Shown piece after piece: positions 6,214 through 10,295 of a DNA stretch of 10,295 nucleotides (its first letter is position 1; each line of letters opens with the position of its first letter). The DNA comes from Porticoccaceae bacterium UBA2002. GTDB taxonomy: Bacteria > Pseudomonadota > Gammaproteobacteria > Pseudomonadales > Porticoccaceae. Position numbers and translations under genes: made by a program. The stretch lies in NCBI GenBank assembly GCA_002334915.1, contig DDCQ01000040.1, positions 1 through 10,295 of the forward strand, read 5' to 3'. The notes under the pieces are model-generated. The model ran no database searches, was not told the DNA's origin, and was given only the letters and a program-made list of their open reading frames with translations.

Positions 6214-7590
6214 GTGCTGAAGAAATTTATCTTTGTTACCACCATTTTGTTTTTGACTGGTTCATCGGCCTATGGGCAGTTGCCGGATTTTGCCGACCTT
6301 GTGGAAGAGGTAGCCCCTGCGGTCGTTAAGATAAATACAGTTACCAAGGGCCCCGCACGGCAGTCGCAGCCAAATCTGCAGGGTCAGTTGCCAGAGATTT
6401 TTCGCGAACTTCTAGAGCAGCGCAACCGTCAGCAGCAACCGCCTCGACAGGCCAGATCTATGGGTTCTGGCTTTGTGATTTCGGAGGACGGTTATCTATT
6501 GACTAACCATCATGTAATTGATGGGGCAGATGAGATTCAGGTGCTGTTTTCTGATCGCCGTGAGTATAGCGCCAAAATTATTGGCTCAGATCGCCGTTCT
6601 GATTTAGCGCTGTTAAAAATTGAGGCCAAGAATTTACCAACCCTTAAGTTTGCCGATGTGGATAGTCTGCGTGCCGGTGAATGGGTGCTGGCTATTGGCT
6701 CGCCATTTGGGCTGGATTACTCGGTCGCTGCTGGCATTGTCAGTGCCATAGGGCGCAGTATTCCCACCGAGAAGGGTGAAAATTATGTGCCCTTTATTCA
6801 GACAGATGTGGCGATTAATCCAGGTAACTCCGGTGGACCATTGTTTAATCTGGATGGTGAAGTGGTGGGTATTAACTCGCAGATTTACTCCAGATCAGGT
6901 GGCTCTATAGGATTATCTTTTTCAATCCCCACCAGTGTTGCACTGTCAGTGGTGGACCAGTTAAAGAAAAATGGCAAGGTACAGCGCGGTTGGCTTGGCG
7001 TGGTGATGCAGGATGTCAATAAAGCCCTGGCCGAATCCCTTGAGCTTGGCAAGCCCCAGGGTGCACTGATCAATGCGGTGGAACCCGATGGTCCGGCGGA
7101 TAAGGCGGGCATTAGTCCTGGTGATGTGATTGTGCGTTTCGATGGTCAGGATATTATTGACTCTGGAGATCTGCCTCATGCGGTGGGGTCTATGGCTCCG
7201 GGCACTAAAGCCAAAGTGGAGATTTACCGCGAGGGCAAGCGCAAAACGTTGAATGTGGTAGTAGGGGCTCTGGATAAAGATGGGGCCGCTGTTGCCGACA
7301 GCAATAATGGCAATGACCGGCTGGGCTTGTTGGTGGAGGAACTGGATGATCAGGAGCGCCGTCAACTGCGCCTGCGGGGCGGTATTCTGGTCACCGAAGT
7401 TGCTGCTAATTCAGCCGCTGCCAATGCCGGATTGAGGGACGGCGATATTATTGTCCAGCTGGGCTACAGCCGCATTGATGATCTGGACGAATATCGACAG
7501 GTGATTGAAGAGTTGCCGGAGAGTACGCCGATTGCCATAAGATTTTACCGTCAGGGCAGGGCAATATTTAGAACCATCCAGATTGATTGA
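6214..7590 (+). CDS. mucD: Periplasmic serine protease/chaperone MucD (DegP/HtrA family)
   Basis: An HtrA-type protease of 458 residues that degrades or refolds damaged envelope proteins. In Pseudomonas MucD also dampens sigma-E activation by clearing the inducing proteins. A signal peptide is clear, with probable cleavage after AYG (19-21). The trypsin-like domain has the complete triad: H100 in TNHHV, D130 in RRSDLALLKI and S206 in GNSGGPL. Two PDZ domains follow, about 259-350 (RGWLGVVMQDV; KAGISPGDVIVRFDG) and about 370-456 (NAGLRDGDIIVQLG). An extended Q/R-rich segment (50-80) is the LA loop. The start is GTG at 6214, with GGAG at 6202-6205 and 8 bases of spacing. It is the fifth gene of the sigma-E cluster and is absent from the corresponding E. 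coli operon, which places the effector under the same control. Confidence 0.95.
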   Translation: MLKKFIFVTTILFLTGSSAYGQLPDFADLVEEVAPAVVKINTVTKGPARQSQPNLQGQLPEIFRELLEQRNRQQQPPRQARSMGSGFVISEDGYLLTNHHVIDGADEIQVLFSDRREYSAKIIGSDRRSDLALLKIEAKNLPTLKFADVDSLRAGEWVLAIGSPFGLDYSVAAGIVSAIGRSIPTEKGENYVPFIQTDVAINPGNSGGPLFNLDGEVVGINSQIYSRSGGSIGLSFSIPTSVALSVVDQLKKNGKVQRGWLGVVMQDVNKALAESLELGKPQGALINAVEPDGPADKAGISPGDVIVRFDGQDIIDSGDLPHAVGSMAPGTKAKVEIYREGKRKTLNVVVGALDKDGAAVADSNNGNDRLGLLVEELDDQERRQLRLRGGILVTEVAANSAAANAGLRDGDIIVQLGYSRIDDLDEYRQVIEELPESTPIAIRFYRQGRAIFRTIQID

Positions 7591-7642
7591 TGCTGGGCAG
7601 TTTCTGGTCAGTTGCGCTGTTCGAATTATGCTTTTGATAATT

Positions 7643-7655
7643 GGGCCGCTGGCCC
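7643..7655 (+). terminator. Small GC hairpin between mucD and lepA
   Basis: GGGCC-GCT-GGCCC is a perfect 5 bp stem with a 3-base loop, 53 bases after the mucD stop. It is followed by TGTTGT rather than a run of T, so it would be at best a weak or partial intrinsic terminator. It could instead attenuate readthrough from the stress operon into lepA. It immediately precedes the candidate lepA promoter. Confidence 0.3.
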
Positions 7656-7657
7656 TG

Positions 7658-7687
7658 TTGTCATAGCCACTGGGCCTTAAATAGGCT
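7658..7687 (+). promoter_or_regulatory. Candidate sigma-70 promoter for lepA-lepB
   Basis: TTGTCA (7658-7663, five of six to the -35 consensus) lies 18 bp from TAGGCT (7682-7687, three of six, keeping the TA and final T). It falls in the only sizeable gap (135 bp) of the right half of the window. The predicted start near 7694 leaves a leader of about 30 nt. The GCCT/AGGC inverted repeat overlapping the -10 is short and may be chance. Confidence 0.45.
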
Positions 7688-7725
7688 AGACTCCGCACGC
7701 ATTTTTTAACGGCAGCGCAAACACT

Positions 7726-9519
7726 TTGTCAGATCTCAGTCATATTAGAAATTTTTCCATTATCGCCCATATTGACCATGGTAAATCGACCATTGCGGAT
7801 CGCTTTATCCAGCTTTGTGGAGGGCTTGCTGAGCGGGAGATGGCCGCTCAGGTGCTGGATTCTATGGATATCGAGCGCGAGCGCGGTATCACCATTAAAT
7901 CTCAGAGTGTGACACTGCCTTTTACTGCTGCAGACGGCAAAACCTACCAGCTCAATTTTATTGATACCCCGGGACATGTTGATTTCACCTATGAGGTCTC
8001 TCGATCTCTGGCTGCCTGCGAGGGTGCTCTGCTGATTGTAGATGCGGCTCAGGGTGTCGAGGCCCAGTCAGTAGCCAACTGTTACACCGCCATTTCCCAG
8101 GGGCTGGAGGTGATCCCAGTGCTCAACAAGATGGATCTGCCGCAGGCAGAGCCGGAAAAGGTGATTAACGAGATCGAAAATATTATTGGTATCGAGGCCA
8201 CCGAAGCTGTGCGCTGCAGTGCCAAGACTGGCGATGGCATTAGCGAAATTCTCGAAGAGCTGGTCAAGCAGGTGCCGGCGCCAGTGGGTGATGTAAATGC
8301 ACCATTGCAGGCACTGATTATTGACTCCTGGTTCGACAACTATCTTGGCGTTGTGTCCCTTGTGCGTGTTATGCAGGGTACCCTGCAGGTCAAAAACAAA
8401 ATTATAGCCAAGTCCATCGGCAAACCCCATGTGGTAGACAGTGTTGGTGTGTTTACACCCAAGCGCAAAGAGACCGGCGTGCTCAAGGCCGGCGAAGTGG
8501 GCTTTATGGTGGCTGGTATCAAAGATATTCTGGGTGCTCCGGTGGGAGATACATTAACTCATCTCAGTTCGTCCGATACTGATGCCTTGCCCGGGTTTCA
8601 GACGATTAAACCCCAGGTCTATGCTGGTATGTTCCCGGTGGACTCGGACGATTTTGAAGATTTTCGGGAAGCATTGGCAAAACTGGCGGTAAACGATGCC
8701 TCGTTATTCTATGAGCCAGAGAGTTCCGATGCTCTCGGCTTTGGATTTCGCTGTGGTTTCCTGGGTATGCTGCATATGGAGATCATTCAGGAGCGCCTGG
8801 AGCGCGAGTACAATCTGGATCTGATCACCACAGCGCCAACCGTTGTCTATGAGATTATCACCAGCAAAGGTGAGACTCTGTATATCTCCAACCCCTCTGA
8901 TCTGCCTGATCCCGGTAATATCGAGGAGATGCGCGAGCCTATCTGTGAAGCCAATATCCTGGTGCCCAAGGACTATGTAGGCAATGTGATTACCCTCTGT
9001 GTTGAGAAGCGGGGGGTGCAGAAAGATATGCAGTTTATTGGCGGCCAGGTCTCCATACGCTATGAATTACCTATGAGTGAAGTGGTGATGGACTTTTTTG
9101 ACCGCTTGAAATCAGTAAGCCGCGGATTTGCCTCACTGGATTATTCATTTATCCGCTTTGAAGCTGCCTCTCTGGTCAAGCTGGATATTTTAATCAATGG
9201 TGACCGTGTCGATGCTCTGGCTGCTATTATTCATAGAGATCACTCGGTGCAAAAAGGTCGCAATCTGGCGGATAAAATGAAAGAGCTGATTCCCCGACAG
9301 ATGTTTGATGTGGCGATTCAGGCAGCTATTGGTGGCAGCGTGATTGCACGCACTACGGTCAAGGCGCTGCGCAAGAATGTTACCGCCAAATGTTATGGTG
9401 GTGATGTCAGCCGCAAGAAAAAGCTACTGGAAAAGCAAAAAGCCGGTAAAAAGAGAATGAAACAGGTGGGTAGCGTTGAGATTCCTCAGGACGCATTTCT
9501 GGCTGTGCTAAAAACCTAA
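7726..9519 (+). CDS. lepA: Translation elongation factor 4 (LepA), ribosome-associated GTPase
   Basis: A 597-residue translational GTPase (E. coli 599) of the EF4/LepA family. It binds ribosomes and is implicated in back-translocation or in 30S biogenesis; its exact role is debated. The G domain shows G1 AHIDHGKST (14-22), the switch-I block [10 protein letters not shown] (51-60), G3 DTPGHVD (80-86) and G4 NKMD (134-137). The LepA-specific C-terminus is intact, with the basic segment [20 protein letters not shown] near the end. The start is TTG at 7726: an in-frame TAG at 7687 blocks any earlier start, no ATG or GTG intervenes, and the next ATG (residue 39) would remove the P-loop. No Shine-Dalgarno is evident before it. 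It is followed after 24 nt by lepB, the classical operon partner. Confidence 0.97.
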   Translation: MSDLSHIRNFSIIAHIDHGKSTIADRFIQLCGGLAEREMAAQVLDSMDIERERGITIKSQSVTLPFTAADGKTYQLNFIDTPGHVDFTYEVSRSLAACEGALLIVDAAQGVEAQSVANCYTAISQGLEVIPVLNKMDLPQAEPEKVINEIENIIGIEATEAVRCSAKTGDGISEILEELVKQVPAPVGDVNAPLQALIIDSWFDNYLGVVSLVRVMQGTLQVKNKIIAKSIGKPHVVDSVGVFTPKRKETGVLKAGEVGFMVAGIKDILGAPVGDTLTHLSSSDTDALPGFQTIKPQVYAGMFPVDSDDFEDFREALAKLAVNDASLFYEPESSDALGFGFRCGFLGMLHMEIIQERLEREYNLDLITTAPTVVYEIITSKGETLYISNPSDLPDPGNIEEMREPICEANILVPKDYVGNVITLCVEKRGVQKDMQFIGGQVSIRYELPMSEVVMDFFDRLKSVSRGFASLDYSFIRFEAASLVKLDILINGDRVDALAAIIHRDHSVQKGRNLADKMKELIPRQMFDVAIQAAIGGSVIARTTVKALRKNVTAKCYGGDVSRKKKLLEKQKAGKKRMKQVGSVEIPQDAFLAVLKT

Positions 9520-9530
9520 TCGAACCTATT

Positions 9531-9536
9531 GGAGGT
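9531..9536 (+). promoter_or_regulatory. Ribosome binding site that fixes the lepB start
   Basis: GGAGGT is a full Shine-Dalgarno match, 7 bases before the GTG at 9544. A longer reading from a TTG at 9529 would have to translate through this site, so the GTG is the better start. Confidence 0.8.
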
Positions 9537-9543
9537 AGATCCA

Positions 9544-10275
9544 GTGGATCTTAATTTTGAACTTATATTAACTCTGATATTTCTTTTATCTGGCGGTTTT
9601 TGGCTGCTCAATAAATTTATTGTCAAGCAGGAAGAAGGCCTAATCGAATTTGCCGCCTCTCTTGCGCCAGTGCTGGGGTTAGTGCTATTTCTGCGCTCGT
9701 TTTTGATTGAGCCATTTCAGATTCCCTCTCAGTCCATGGTGCCTACACTCAAGGTGGGTGACTTTATTCTGGTCAATAAATGGACCTATGGTATTCGCCT
9801 GCCGGTACTGCGCACCAAAGTTGTGGATATCTCTTTACCGGAGCGCGGCGATGTAATGGTATTTTTCCCACCGCACGAAGATCGCTACTTTATTAAAAGA
9901 GTGGTGGGCCTGCCCGGCGATAAGATTCATGTGCTCAATGGCGTGCTCTATATCAATGGTGACAAAATGAGCCAGCAACTGCTGCCAGATATGGCTGAAA
10001 CCGCGCGCGCTCTGGTAATGACAGAAAACCTGGACGGTGTTGAGCACCTGATGCAAAAGCGCACCTCACCCACTCGTCTAAGCCAAAATTATTCATCCGT
10101 GGTGCCCGCCGGTCACTATTTTATGCTTGGCGACAATAGAGATAACTCCAGCGACAGTCGCGTTTGGGGCCCAGTGCCCGAGGAGCGTATTGTTGGCAAA
10201 GCCTTTGCGCGCTGGATGTTCTGGAACAAATTCGCCAGTATTCCAAGCTTTGATCGGGCGGGTACAATTCACTAG
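9544..10275 (+). CDS. lepB: Signal peptidase I LepB
   Basis: The membrane protease that removes signal peptides from Sec- and Tat-exported proteins; its Ser-Lys catalytic site faces the periplasm. The 243-residue product has two N-terminal membrane segments (about 5-27 and 39-55). The catalytic serine is S64 in IPSQSMVPTL (60-69), the general-base lysine is K118 in RYFIKRVVGLPGD (114-126), and box E, GDNRDNSSDSR, is at 196-206. It is shorter than E. coli LepB (324) and Pseudomonas LepB (about 284), mainly in the loop between the lysine box and box E, but all catalytic boxes are present. The start is the GTG at 9544. Its product is needed to mature RseB and MucD encoded upstream. No terminator is visible in the 20 bases left after its TAG. 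Confidence 0.96.
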   Translation: MDLNFELILTLIFLLSGGFWLLNKFIVKQEEGLIEFAASLAPVLGLVLFLRSFLIEPFQIPSQSMVPTLKVGDFILVNKWTYGIRLPVLRTKVVDISLPERGDVMVFFPPHEDRYFIKRVVGLPGDKIHVLNGVLYINGDKMSQQLLPDMAETARALVMTENLDGVEHLMQKRTSPTRLSQNYSSVVPAGHYFMLGDNRDNSSDSRVWGPVPEERIVGKAFARWMFWNKFASIPSFDRAGTIH

Positions 10276-10295
10276 AGGAATCCAGTACAGTAAAG

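Noticed and set aside
10275..10279. GAGGA after lepB as a ribosome site for a next gene.
   Set aside because: No ATG, GTG or TTG occurs in the remaining 16 bases, so any downstream start would be too distant for this site.
1..10295. A novel defence, mobile or biosynthetic system.
   Set aside because: Apart from the 18-codon fragment at the left edge, each gene belongs to a recognised conserved family in a known gene order. No repeats, integrase, transposase or anomalous composition were seen.

Overview
The window is a compact, essentially fully coding piece of gammaproteobacterial core chromosome. Base composition looks roughly balanced. The gene order is ygfZ / sdhE-ygfX / nadB / rpoE(algU)-rseA(mucA)-rseB(mucB)-rseC(mucC)-mucD / lepA-lepB. 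The DegP-type protease mucD directly after the sigma-E/anti-sigma cluster, and the close match of LepA to the Pseudomonas type (shared N-terminus beginning [10 protein letters not shown]), point to the Pseudomonadales/Cellvibrionales side of the Gammaproteobacteria. A marine lineage such as SAR92 or OM60/NOR5 is possible, but the sequence alone does not settle the genus. I see no mobile element, tRNA, rRNA, CRISPR array or foreign island.

Layout. On the minus strand at the left edge is ygfZ, a Fe-S/folate-binding protein. It overlaps by ATGA a downstream gene of which only the first 18 codons are in the window. Divergent from it are sdhE (flavinylation factor for succinate dehydrogenase) and ygfX (small membrane protein), which overlap by 32 nt. 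ygfX runs tail-to-tail into nadB (L-aspartate oxidase, minus strand) with a 23 nt overlap. A 166 bp divergent region separates nadB from rpoE. It contains a candidate housekeeping promoter for nadB and a convincing sigma-E type promoter (GAACTT-N16-TCTGT) driving rpoE, so the sigma factor is very probably autoregulated.

The envelope-stress module follows on the plus strand: RpoE, its membrane anti-sigma factor RseA, the periplasmic sensor RseB, the membrane protein RseC and the periplasmic protease/chaperone MucD. A second, weaker sigma-E-like site sits just before rseA. After a 135 bp gap with a small hairpin and a probable separate promoter come lepA (EF4, with a forced TTG start) and lepB (signal peptidase I, GTG start set by a perfect GGAGGT). 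Together the right two thirds of the window sense, transcribe and execute the response to misfolded envelope proteins, and encode the peptidase that matures the exported proteins.

I found no undescribed system. The points worth a second look are small: a YgfZ lacking about 66 residues of its middle domain, the two sigma-E-type promoters, a predicted site-1 cleavage position in RseA, the obligatory non-ATG start of lepA, and the tight overlaps between neighbouring genes.
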